A stretch of DNA of 52,588 nt, from contig CAJUOE010000183.1 in NCBI GenBank assembly GCA_910587895.1, positions 1 through 52,588 on the forward strand, in the 5' to 3' direction. This DNA comes from an uncultured Lachnospiraceae bacterium. Its GTDB lineage: Bacteria > Bacillota > Clostridia > Lachnospirales > Lachnospiraceae. The translations under genes were made by a program, and so were the position numbers. Below, piece after piece: positions 43,287-50,300 of this stretch; the stretch's first letter is position 1, and every line of letters starts with the position of its first letter. The notes under the pieces were generated by a model. That model had not been told where the DNA came from. It made no database searches and worked only from the letters and a program-made list of their open reading frames with translations.

Positions 43287-43346
43287 ATGAATAATTTATG
43301 TGCTAAAAGCAAAATAGATTTTTTCATTTTGAGGGAGATTATATGA
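43287..43346 (+). CDS. Possible 19-aa leader peptide before DUF3990
   Basis: An ATG at 43287 behind GAGAGAG opens 19 codons that end in TGA overlapping the DUF3990 ATG by four bases (ATGA). The peptide begins MNNLCAKSK and shows no motif. It could couple translation, or be chance. I give it as a low-confidence candidate. Confidence 0.2.
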   Translation: MNNLCAKSKIDFFILREII

Positions 43347-43987
43347 TTGGATCTAATGAGACCGTTACTCTTTACCATGGTTCGAAATCGGGAATCCATG
43401 ATTCTATTGCACCGATAAGCAGGGAACACTGCGATTTTGGGAAAGGATTCTACATGGGAACTGACCGAACTCAGCCGCTTACTTTAGTTTGCAATTATCC
43501 CAATGCCAAAATATATACATTAAGTGTAAATCTATCAGAACTCAAAATTCTTGACGTAGAGGCAGGTTTAGACTGGGCGTTGTTAGTCGCGTATAATCGC
43601 GGCAAGATGGAGTCGGTGAGACACACAGCTATTTATAATCGTTTTGCAAATCTAAGCAAAGGTTGTGATATGATTATTGGGTATATTGCCAACGATAGAA
43701 TGTTCGTAGTGTTAGATCGTTTTTTCAATGGAGAAATCACGGATATAGCGCTTATTAAAAGTCTTTCGGCATTAAAACTTGGTAAGCAATATGTAGCTTT
43801 AACAAAAAAGGCTTGCCAAAATATAAAAATCCTTGATGAGCAGGAACTTACCGAGGATGAACGTAATAAACTAAAACAACAAAGTACAGCCAATCGTTGG
43901 AAAGGTATTGCAATGGCAGAAGATATTTGCCGGAAATATCGTCGTGACGGTCGTTTTTTTGATGAAATATTAAAGGCAGGTGAGTAA
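43343..43987 (+). CDS. DUF3990 protein, ADP-ribosyltransferase-like toxin candidate
   Basis: A 214-aa protein. DUF3990 belongs, as I recall, to the ADP-ribosyltransferase clan. The marks are His12 in TLYHGSKSGI, Tyr37 in CDFGKGFYMGTD, and a later QYVALTKKA segment near residue 150 where the third active-site residue would be. The pattern is H-Y-(E/Q)-like. GAGGGAGATTAT precedes the ATG. Proteins of this family are found beside small helical partners in TA-like loci. The next gene (146 aa, helical) starts one base after this stop. NAD-dependent modification of a cell target is inferred, not shown. Confidence 0.7.
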   Translation: MIGSNETVTLYHGSKSGIHDSIAPISREHCDFGKGFYMGTDRTQPLTLVCNYPNAKIYTLSVNLSELKILDVEAGLDWALLVAYNRGKMESVRHTAIYNRFANLSKGCDMIIGYIANDRMFVVLDRFFNGEITDIALIKSLSALKLGKQYVALTKKACQNIKILDEQELTEDERNKLKQQSTANRWKGIAMAEDICRKYRRDGRFFDEILKAGE

Positions 43988-43988
43988 A

Positions 43989-44429
43989 ATGGCAAATCTT
44001 ACCCTTGAAAAACGTCAACTTTGCGATATACAAGGACGATTGTTTGAACTTGCATTAAGAACAGGATTGGATTGCCCATCATTTATAGAATGCTTTATGA
44101 ATAGTAGAACTGCTGCTGCCCTTGATGATGTTTATGATCGATTGCAATGGGCAGGTGAGGAATATATTCTTGAGGAACTAAATGACGAAGTCAGTGGACT
44201 CAAAAAAGCTGGCACGGTGTATTCCCTGGATGTAATGTATTGGATTGGGTATATTTATCGCTACTGGCATTATTACACGGGCGAATTTAGTCGTGAAATA
44301 TATAAAATTGCTGATGCTAAAACAATGAGTGAGTGCTGGCTTGGTTTCCATACATTTGATGTTGAAATGGCTGTTGATGATTTGAAAGAGATTTATGAAC
44401 AAAAATGTAATGAGAGATACAGAAGATAA
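43989..44429 (+). CDS. All-helical partner of the DUF3990 protein
   Basis: A 146-aa soluble protein I cannot name. ATG 43989 is chosen; a GTG at 43980 is possible. It lacks membrane segments and reads as a bundle of helices: LEKRQLCDIQGRLFELALRTG, ALDDVYDRLQWAGEEYILEEL, DVMYWIGYIYRYWHYYTGEF and AVDDLKEIYEQ. From memory, proteins like this recur directly behind DUF3990 genes. The tight spacing and constant pairing suggest an immunity or antitoxin role, but a positive role in targeting is equally possible. AT-rich codon use is like its neighbour's. Confidence 0.55.
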   Translation: MANLTLEKRQLCDIQGRLFELALRTGLDCPSFIECFMNSRTAAALDDVYDRLQWAGEEYILEELNDEVSGLKKAGTVYSLDVMYWIGYIYRYWHYYTGEFSREIYKIADAKTMSECWLGFHTFDVEMAVDDLKEIYEQKCNERYRR

Positions 44430-44460
44430 AGTGTTCCAAATCAGGAAAGGGAGGATGGTT

Positions 44461-45648
44461 ATGAAAAAATTAAAGGTTAATTTATTGGCAGTATTATTCG
44501 TGATTGCAGGTTGTGTTTTGTGGGGAAATGACGCAAAAGCGGAAAATGTGGATTTCTATAAACAGTATTCTGGAGAATACGCTGATGATGAGTATCATTT
44601 CACACTGAAATATAAATGTAGAATGACTGTTTATATAAATTATTATGGAGAGGATGATTATGATGATTACGATGAATTGTATGTAGGAATAGAGGATGAT
44701 GAGTTTGATGAGGCATTAGAAGAATATGTAGATGAGCCGGGTGAATATAAAAAAACAATTACGTTGGCGGCTGGAAAATATACATTATATTTAGACGGTG
44801 GAGTCTCATATTCTGTGACGTTGCAGGGGGAGTATTATTCGAAACTTTCCGCTAAGAATATTGCCTTGCAGGCAGGAAAAACGAAAACGCTTAAGGTATA
44901 TGGGACAAAACAGGCAGTCGAATGGTCGAGTTCTAATTCGAAAGTTGCCACTGTGAACAGCCAGGGTGTTGTGAAGGCAAAAAAGGCAGGAAAAGCCACG
45001 ATTACAGCGCGATTTGGTACACGGAAATTAGAATGTAAAATTACAGTCCAGGTGCCATATAAAATAATAGAGAAAAAATTAAAAAAGCTAGCAGGAAAGA
45101 GTAAATATTTCAAATTCAAAACGATTGATGTAGGGAGAAAATGCAGGCTTTCTGCTGCGACGACCGGATGGTACCCGGACAGTTCAGAGATTATAAATGA
45201 TGGATATGGTTTTGTTATAAAAATGTATCCATATGTAGAATTAGTGAAGAAGAATAATCAAAAATCTGAACTGCAGTTAAAATTTTATGGGGAGTTGCAT
45301 GAATATTTGATATATGGCAGCACATCGCTACATTGCAGCAAATTTAAAATGCGTACTTCAAACAGAAGGCTGGATTTGCCTATGAAACATACATATGGGA
45401 ATAATGCCCTTCATAGCTCAGGATATTTTTATTTGGGAACCATGAAAGGGCATGCAACCATATCAACTTCCTCAGATTTACAGAAGTCAAAACTGAAAAA
45501 ATTTAGAACGATGTTGGGGCAGGATTCGTTGGCTATTAGGCTTGTAAGCACGGATGGCGCATCTCAGGAGATTGCTATTTCAGGTGGGGCGAGGAGAGAT
45601 TGGATCAAATTGGTGAAACAGTACCAATCACTGGTAAAGGAGTTTTAG
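44461..45648 (+). CDS. Secreted Ig-like (Big_2) domain protein
   Basis: A 395-aa exported protein. The ATG at 44461 follows GGGAGG; an upstream reading from 44395 overlaps the previous gene. The signal is KKLKVNLLAVLFVIAGCVLWG, with cleavage near DAKA. Residues about 40-125 are an acidic Tyr/Asp-rich region (EDDYDDYDELY) that recalls pre-peptidase C domains. A Big_2 domain spans about 128-197 (ALQAGKTKTLKVYGTKQAVEW, SSSNSKVATVNSQGVVKAK). The C-terminal 180 residues are unassigned. It is probably a cell-surface protein. The promoter is not clear, and transcription may come from the DUF3990 operon. Confidence 0.75.
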   Translation: MKKLKVNLLAVLFVIAGCVLWGNDAKAENVDFYKQYSGEYADDEYHFTLKYKCRMTVYINYYGEDDYDDYDELYVGIEDDEFDEALEEYVDEPGEYKKTITLAAGKYTLYLDGGVSYSVTLQGEYYSKLSAKNIALQAGKTKTLKVYGTKQAVEWSSSNSKVATVNSQGVVKAKKAGKATITARFGTRKLECKITVQVPYKIIEKKLKKLAGKSKYFKFKTIDVGRKCRLSAATTGWYPDSSEIINDGYGFVIKMYPYVELVKKNNQKSELQLKFYGELHEYLIYGSTSLHCSKFKMRTSNRRLDLPMKHTYGNNALHSSGYFYLGTMKGHATISTSSDLQKSKLKKFRTMLGQDSLAIRLVSTDGASQEIAISGGARRDWIKLVKQYQSLVKEF

Positions 45649-45706
45649 TTACAGGGGTATATTGTGGTTGTTTTTTCAAAATATAATGTGAAGGAGAAAG
45701 TTTATT

Positions 45707-46228
45707 ATGGCGTTAGTAAAATGTCCGCAATGTGGCGTTGTCCTTACGCGTGAAATGTTAGATGCCAATATGTGTTGGGAATGCGGTAAGATACTGGATG
45801 AATCACAACTTGACCAGGAAACATTGAATGAAATTTCAAGGCAGATAGAGGAGCAGGATCCATTCTGTAAACCGGAAATCAGAAATCACAAATTGACTAC
45901 AGGGTATAATTTTGACGGATACAAAATAATAGATTACGTTAATCTGGTCTCGGGGGAAATTGTGGTAGGAACGGATTTTCTTTCGGATCATGGGGCAATA
46001 ATATCGGATTTTCTTGGTACGAAAGCAGAACTATATACTGACGTATTAAAGAATGCCAAGAAGGCTGCATTATTTGATATGGTTACAGAATCCATTAAGT
46101 GTGGTGGTGATGCGGTAATTGGCATTTCATATGGTTATATGGTCTTTTCGGGAAATATGATAGGTGTATCTGTTAATGGAACATCTGTAAAAATTGAAAA
46201 TATTTGTAAGGATGCTATTTGTGAATAA
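45707..46228 (+). CDS. Zinc-ribbon plus YbjQ-domain protein
   Basis: A 173-aa protein. An N-terminal zinc ribbon has CPQC at 6-9 and CWEC at 23-26. The rest is a YbjQ (UPF0145) domain: LTTGYNFDGYKIIDYVNLV, VSGEIVVGTD, a helix KNAKKAALFDMVTESIKCGG and DAVIGISYGYMVF. YbjQ proteins form rings, but their cellular job is not known. GAAGGAG lies upstream of the ATG. A second YbjQ gene follows 450 bases later, suggesting a duplicated local family. Confidence 0.75.
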   Translation: MALVKCPQCGVVLTREMLDANMCWECGKILDESQLDQETLNEISRQIEEQDPFCKPEIRNHKLTTGYNFDGYKIIDYVNLVSGEIVVGTDFLSDHGAIISDFLGTKAELYTDVLKNAKKAALFDMVTESIKCGGDAVIGISYGYMVFSGNMIGVSVNGTSVKIENICKDAICE

Positions 46229-46267
46229 GAGAATCACGATATCAGAGAATGGGCGGTGTGTTCGTTT

Positions 46268-46492
46268 ATGACAGCGATCAGACAGGAAGCAATTAGGATG
46301 TTGGAAAAAGTACCGGAAGATAAATTGGGGTATGTAATTCAGATTATACAGGGTATGAATGGCTTATATAATGATGAACGCTCAGAAAGGAAAGAAGCCT
46401 TTGCAAGATTGGAACAGTTACGCAGAAAAGGAACTGTTATTGATTATGATATGGAGTTAGCTTCTTTTAGGGAAGAAAAGTATGGAAAATAA
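46268..46492 (+). CDS. Antitoxin-like protein of a broken TA pair
   Basis: A 74-aa helical protein. ATG 46268 (MTAIRQEAIRMLEKVPEDKLGY) is preferred to 46256. The opening helix EAIRMLEKVPEDKLGYVIQII and the C-terminal DMELASFREEKYGK are the style of antitoxins placed before PIN toxins. The stop overlaps the start of a PIN remnant. Because the toxin is cut off, the antitoxin may be an orphan that still binds DNA or a related toxin. The ribosome site is weak. Confidence 0.55.
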   Translation: MTAIRQEAIRMLEKVPEDKLGYVIQIIQGMNGLYNDERSERKEAFARLEQLRRKGTVIDYDMELASFREEKYGK

Positions 46493-46571
46493 GATTCTGG
46501 TTGACACGTACGTATTGCTGGATTATCTTCTTATATGGAAGGAGAATTGTTATGGTGCAATTGTTATTTGA
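46482..46571 (+). pseudogene. Truncated PIN-domain toxin
   Basis: Thirty codons from ATG 46482 encode MENKILVDTYVLLDYLL, the start of a PIN toxin with the first catalytic Asp, then stop. The rest, about 100 residues, is missing; what follows is an unrelated small ORF. The ATG overlaps the antitoxin's stop by 11 bases, as in an intact pair. This is a deletion remnant. Confidence 0.7.
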
Positions 46572-46677
46572 CACAGCATGGACTGGATTGAATCTTTGGT
46601 GGCTGCCAATTGTTTCTGTGGTAGCGTTGTGTTTTCTGAGATATTTTTATAAGAAAAGAACTATGGAGGAGAAATAA
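46552..46677 (+). CDS. 41-aa single-pass membrane smORF
   Basis: A short gene of 41 codons. AAGGAG at 46539-46544 lies seven bases before ATG 46552, a strong start. The peptide has a short N-terminal part with Trp residues (VQLLFDTAWTGLNLWWLP), one membrane helix (IVSVVALCFLRYF) and a charged tail (YKKRTMEEK), placing the tail inside. Its stop lies two bases before the YbjQ ATG, so the pair is probably coupled. It begins inside the PIN remnant. Function unknown; a membrane anchor or partner for the YbjQ protein is possible. Confidence 0.55.
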   Translation: MVQLLFDTAWTGLNLWWLPIVSVVALCFLRYFYKKRTMEEK

Positions 46678-46679
46678 TT

Positions 46680-47147
46680 ATGGAAGAATTAATGCTAACA
46701 TCAGGCTTTAATTTTGAAGGATACAGAATAACAAAATATATTGGATTTTTCAGTGGGGAATGTGCGCTTGGCACAGGGTTTTTAAGTTCTATGGATGCTG
46801 GAATTGCTGATTTTTTTGGTTCCACCAGCAATATCTATGAAGAAAAACTTTCAAAAGCCAAATCAATGGCATTGAATGAGCTGAAAACACTTGCAGAAGG
46901 AAAAGGAGCGAATGCTATTATAGGTGTAGATGTGGATTACACTACCTTTTCTGCGGATATTATGGGCGTGGTGGCGAATGGAACGGCAGTAAAAATAGAG
47001 CCAATCCAGGAGAGCCGTATGTCTCTGAATTCTGTAAGACATAGCGGAACAGATGGAAATAATATATGTTTTCCGGTAATAAATTATTATAAAAATTTGC
47101 CGTTTCGTTCATTTGATTTGGAGCGATGGGGAACGGTATTCAATTGA
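46680..47147 (+). CDS. YbjQ-domain protein
   Basis: A 155-aa protein with a YbjQ domain from residue 6 (LTSGFNFEGYRITKYIGFFSG, then ALNELKTLAEGKGANAIIGVD, DYTTFSADIMGVVANGTAVKI). It is clearly similar to the C-terminal part of the protein at 45707. The YbjQ domain ends near residue 115; a short tail follows. GGAGGAGAAA precedes the ATG. The last codons overlap the next reading frame in a +1 register, and the two may be parts of one gene split by a frameshift. Confidence 0.75.
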   Translation: MEELMLTSGFNFEGYRITKYIGFFSGECALGTGFLSSMDAGIADFFGSTSNIYEEKLSKAKSMALNELKTLAEGKGANAIIGVDVDYTTFSADIMGVVANGTAVKIEPIQESRMSLNSVRHSGTDGNNICFPVINYYKNLPFRSFDLERWGTVFN

Positions 47148-47568
47148 TGAGCCGTATCAGTTTTCCGATATGCCGATAGAACAGTTACATAAATTCCGGA
47201 AATCTTATGGAGAAGATGTTGTATGTGATTTTCGCGAAGATGGTTCCAGCTGGATTTGTATGTGCGGATTTAAAAATGATGCAGATAAAAACAAATGCGT
47301 TATGTGCGAGAGGACCAAGGGAGAATACACAAGGGCAAAAAAAGGGAAAAAGGTGTGTTTGGGGGATTTGATGGAGGAATTATCTGCTCTTAAGGATTGT
47401 CAGGAAATATCTGTATATTTGGGTGATATAGAGCAGAAAAGAGAGTTCCGTTTTCCAGAAACAATCATGAATGAAGTGGCAAAAATGGTGCAAATGGAGC
47501 GAGCTTATGGCAATATGAAGGATTCCTTAATGGACACGCTGCAAAAGTATGTTGCAGAAAATGAATAA
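47113..47568 (+). CDS. RanBP2-type zinc-finger-like continuation of the YbjQ gene
   Basis: A 151-codon frame without a good start; it opens with TTG inside the previous gene. A zinc finger of the W-x-C-x-C-G ... C-x-x-C type lies near residues 47-65 (SWICMCGFKND, KCVMCERTK). The rest is helical and charged (LGDLMEELSALKDCQEISVYL). No ribosome site is seen, and the frame is +1 relative to the YbjQ gene. The simplest view is one original protein of about 300 aa (YbjQ plus zinc finger) broken by an indel near 47110-47120, or joined by frameshifting. Alternatively it is a separate coupled gene. Confidence 0.5.
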   Translation: MIWSDGERYSIDEPYQFSDMPIEQLHKFRKSYGEDVVCDFREDGSSWICMCGFKNDADKNKCVMCERTKGEYTRAKKGKKVCLGDLMEELSALKDCQEISVYLGDIEQKREFRFPETIMNEVAKMVQMERAYGNMKDSLMDTLQKYVAENE

Positions 47569-47748
47569 ATGGAAAGGTATATGAAACTAAACCAAACAGA
47601 GAAATTGGGAACTTGAAAGGAGTATAGGAAGCAATAACTTTCAGCTTGTCGTGAAAGTGCAGAAAGTGTAATATCGGAATTTGGCATACTGGAAAATCGA
47701 AAATGAATCAGGATGGGAGAATTCCATGCACAAAAAAGAGTCAGCTAT

Positions 47749-48456
47749 TTAATAGTTGATATTTGCTTTTCTGGCCTGGCTGCACAAGTTACGGGTAGAC
47801 AGAGTATAGCTCTTCCCGTCCTTGATAAAATGTGTCCCGCACTGCCGAAACTCAAAATGTACTTTGCGGGCGATACACTGTTCCCGTATGGAAAGTACCC
47901 ACGCATAGTCAAGCGGTCTGGCGTTTCTGTCTGATTCACCGCCAACGACAACTAATTCAACATTATCAAGATAGGCGGTAAGATTTATTTCCTCAATTAA
48001 TGGCTGGCAGATAATATTTTTATGTTTGATAGGCAGTTTCTTGAAAATGGAAAGCCTGTAATCAGCCTTGTCTTGATTTTCTACCGTACAGCCAACTGTA
48101 ACATTGTCATATCCATCGTTCCAGTCTTCCGGGATGCAATCCATAAACCGTTCAATGCGCTTTGTCAAAAACAGAAAGTGCAGGTCAAAACGCTCCCGTA
48201 TCATCTGCCAGCATTCAGGACGCCATTCATCGGCATCTTCAATCAGAAAATCCGTAGAAAAGCAGAGATATACGGTTTGTCCCGATTTAATTTTGTATGC
48301 TCCCGATTTATTTTTAGCGATAGGGGCGTAGAAGTTATCTGTCCTTACAATATTGTTCGTATCAATTCCGCGCTTGGAGTCGCCCTTATGAATGTAACAA
48401 TACCGGCATCCCTCGCTATGTTTGTGGCAGCCACGCCACGGATTCCACATTGCCAT
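47749..48456 (-). CDS. Gp37/Gp68 (DUF5131)-type iron-sulfur-like protein
   Basis: A 235-aa protein. The start at 48456 (MAMWNPWRGCHKHSEGC) has GAGGTT upstream; a reading from 48498 is possible. The three-cysteine signature CHKHSEGCRYCY near residues 9-20 resembles a radical-SAM-like CxxxxxxCxxC cluster, as in the phage Gp37Gp68 family. FLTKRIERFMD and VGCTVENQDKADYRL, and ending VVVGGESDRNARPLDYAWV, complete the match. The family is found in phages and chromosomal islands with unknown reaction. Its opposite strand orientation in the AT-rich island suggests a moved gene. Confidence 0.75.
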   Translation of the reverse strand: MAMWNPWRGCHKHSEGCRYCYIHKGDSKRGIDTNNIVRTDNFYAPIAKNKSGAYKIKSGQTVYLCFSTDFLIEDADEWRPECWQMIRERFDLHFLFLTKRIERFMDCIPEDWNDGYDNVTVGCTVENQDKADYRLSIFKKLPIKHKNIICQPLIEEINLTAYLDNVELVVVGGESDRNARPLDYAWVLSIREQCIARKVHFEFRQCGTHFIKDGKSYTLSTRNLCSQARKANINY

Positions 48457-48555
48457 ACTTATAACCTCACATTTCCTCAGACAGGACAGCGTATCCATTT
48501 TCTTTCAGCATTTCATTTTGCAGCTTTAAATTCCATAAATTAATTTATTATATCT

Positions 48556-48585
48556 ATAATATGATTAAGAACTGTGTTTTGTCAA
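48556..48585 (-). promoter_or_regulatory. Promoter of the Gp37/Gp68-type gene
   Basis: On the minus strand TTGACA (complement of 48580-48585) and TATTAT (complement of 48556-48561) are 18 bp apart. This gives a leader of about 90 bases before the preferred start. Confidence 0.5.
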
Positions 48586-48614
48586 TTCCTTTGAATTCAA
48601 GTTTCAATTTGCTA

Positions 48615-48645
48615 TTGACTCTCACGTTGCGTCATAGTGTACAAT
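48615..48645 (+). promoter_or_regulatory. MerR-type promoter with 19-bp spacer
   Basis: TTGACT at 48615-48620 and TACAAT at 48640-48645 are separated by 19 bp, the overlong spacing used by MerR-family activators. The spacer core CTCACGTTGCGT resembles the TipA/Mta operator sequence (from memory). This supports self-activation of the gene behind it. Confidence 0.7.
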
Positions 48646-48673
48646 GTGGAAAAACAGGAAAGGAGGAATGGAT

Positions 48674-49408
48674 ATGCGGACGGTGAAGGAGGTAAGCAAG
48701 CTTACAGGAATAAGCGTTCGCACGCTTCATCATTACGATGCGATCGGCTTGTTGAAACCAGCAAATATTACAGGCGCGGGCTATCGTTTATATGATGATG
48801 AATCACTGAAACGCCTGCAGAACATTTTAATGTTCCGTGAATTGCAGTTTCCGTTGAAGGAAATAAAAGCAATTCTTGACAGCCCGGAATTTGATTCTGA
48901 AGAGGCGTTAGGACAACAGATTAAATTATTGGAAATGCGGCAAAAGCATCTGGAAAAATTGATTGCTTTTGCACGTGAGATTCAAAAAAAAGGAGTGGAT
49001 AATATGAGTTTTAATGCTTTTGACAAAACAGAAATGGAACAGTATGAACAAGAGGTCAGGGAAAGATGGGGCGGCACAAAAGAATATGCGCAATACGAGC
49101 AAAAAACAAAAGGCAAGACAGAGAAAGGCATTCAGGAAATGGCAGATAAATTACTTGCATTATTCGCAGAGATTGGTCAGCTGCGCGAATTTTCACCTGC
49201 CCAAAAAGAGGTGCAGGAGAAAATCAGGGAATTGCAGACCTTCATTACAGAGAATTATTACAGCTGCACAGATGAAATTTTGCATGGCTTAAGCCAGATG
49301 TATGTCATGGACGAGCGGATGAAACGCAATATAGACCATGCAGGTGGAGACGGTACTGCTGAATTCGTAAAGCAGGCTGTCGAAATATACTGTGGGACGG
49401 AAATTTAG
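48674..49408 (+). CDS. TipA-like MerR transcriptional activator
   Basis: A 244-aa two-part regulator. ATG 48674 is set seven bases after AAAGGAGG; an earlier ATG at 48668 is too close. Residues 1-70 are the MerR winged helix (TVKEVSKLTGISVRTLHHYD, GYRLYDDESLKRLQ). A coiled coil leads to residue 110. Residues 111-244 are the TipAS drug-binding domain (SFNAFDKTEMEQYEQEVRERWG, YYSCTDEILHGLSQMYV). TipA proteins bind thiopeptide and other cyclic antibiotics and activate their own promoter. An internal ribosome site and ATG at residue 111 would yield the drug-binding half alone. The gene is followed by a terminator. Confidence 0.9.
   Translation: MRTVKEVSKLTGISVRTLHHYDAIGLLKPANITGAGYRLYDDESLKRLQNILMFRELQFPLKEIKAILDSPEFDSEEALGQQIKLLEMRQKHLEKLIAFAREIQKKGVDNMSFNAFDKTEMEQYEQEVRERWGGTKEYAQYEQKTKGKTEKGIQEMADKLLALFAEIGQLREFSPAQKEVQEKIRELQTFITENYYSCTDEILHGLSQMYVMDERMKRNIDHAGGDGTAEFVKQAVEIYCGTEI
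48991..49006 (+). promoter_or_regulatory. Internal ribosome site and in-frame start for a TipAS-like short form
   Basis: AGGAG at 48991-48995, in an A-run, lies eight bases before an in-frame ATG at 49004. The short product would be 134 aa, beginning exactly at the TipAS domain. Streptomyces TipA is known to make such a short form from an internal start; here it is inferred from sequence. Confidence 0.6.
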
Positions 49409-49412
49409 AGGG

Positions 49413-49459
49413 AAACCGGATAAGCTATCCTTGCGGTGCCTGGATAGCTTATCTGGTTT
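49413..49459. terminator. Bidirectional terminator between tipA-like and DUF6179 genes
   Basis: An 18-bp stem (49413-49430 with 49442-49459; AAACCGGATAAGC arm), broken only by one G-T wobble, closes an 11-base loop. It lies between two convergent genes and ends both. Confidence 0.8.
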
Positions 49460-49467
49460 CTTCCATG

Positions 49468-50298
49468 TCATGATTTGAGAATATTCTGCAAAATATATGG
49501 AATTCGTACGGTTAAATCAGGAATGTGACATTTTAAGTAATCCAGCAATTTCATATTGCCGCTATAGTAATGTTCGATAATCATTTCTAAAATTTGCGAG
49601 ATATAGCGTTGCGTTGTTTCCTGGTTTTTGGAAAAAATGCTTTGTGCGTTTTCCATATCTTTTTTTGTGAAATTATTAGAGCCGGGCGGCTTTTCCAGTG
49701 CAAAATGCAAAATCATGTTCTGCAGCACGATACCACAGATGTTTTCCATCATTATGCGATAGTCCACATGATACGATTCCAGGATATCCAGGATGTATGC
49801 CCTGTCAAATCTTTGGAGAAATTGCTGCTCAAGAACAATGCATTCCATGTATGGCAATACCTTGTCAATCCCGGACAATGCGCTTAAATCCTTAAGAACA
49901 GGGTAATCCAGTGTAAGCAGTGTTTCCTGCGGCGCATATTTTACATCATATCGCGACAAAAATATGGGAATTCCTTTTCGGACGGTATCGTTTAAACACT
50001 CAGAGCCATAGTCTTCAAATCCAACAATGAGTTCATTGTAAATTTTATGCAGTTCCTTTACCTTTTCCGCCACAATTTTTCGCCCCAATGCATACGTTTC
50101 TTCGGCAGAAAGATTTTGAGGCTGAATAGCATGATCATTACAATTTGCACATTCATTGATACAGTATAAAACACCCTCCATTAGCGTCTGTGCTTTCTCA
50201 TAGGTGATAGATGAATGTTCGTAACCGGAATATTCAGAAGTAAGCTGCGCTACAATTGGAATGAGTTCTTCCATTGGATAATCAATATGTTTTCCCAT
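49468..50298 (-). CDS. DUF6179 protein
   Basis: A 276-aa protein of unknown function. The start at 50298 (MGKHIDYPMEELIPIVAQL) follows GGAGGTGA, which itself contains the TGA stop of the upstream DUF6323 gene, so translation is coupled. No signal peptide or membrane helix is seen; the protein is helical with conserved Cys residues (CINECANC near 43-50), which could bind metal. Family assignment is from memory. It is almost always next to DUF6323 in Firmicutes as I recall, suggesting a two-component complex. Confidence 0.65.
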   Translation of the reverse strand: MGKHIDYPMEELIPIVAQLTSEYSGYEHSSITYEKAQTLMEGVLYCINECANCNDHAIQPQNLSAEETYALGRKIVAEKVKELHKIYNELIVGFEDYGSECLNDTVRKGIPIFLSRYDVKYAPQETLLTLDYPVLKDLSALSGIDKVLPYMECIVLEQQFLQRFDRAYILDILESYHVDYRIMMENICGIVLQNMILHFALEKPPGSNNFTKKDMENAQSIFSKNQETTQRYISQILEMIIEHYYSGNMKLLDYLKCHIPDLTVRIPYILQNILKS

Positions 50299-50300
50299 AG

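Noticed and set aside
43200..48500. The AT-rich island as an integrated prophage
   Set aside because: Only one phage-associated family is present; no integrase, capsid, terminase or clear att repeats were found.
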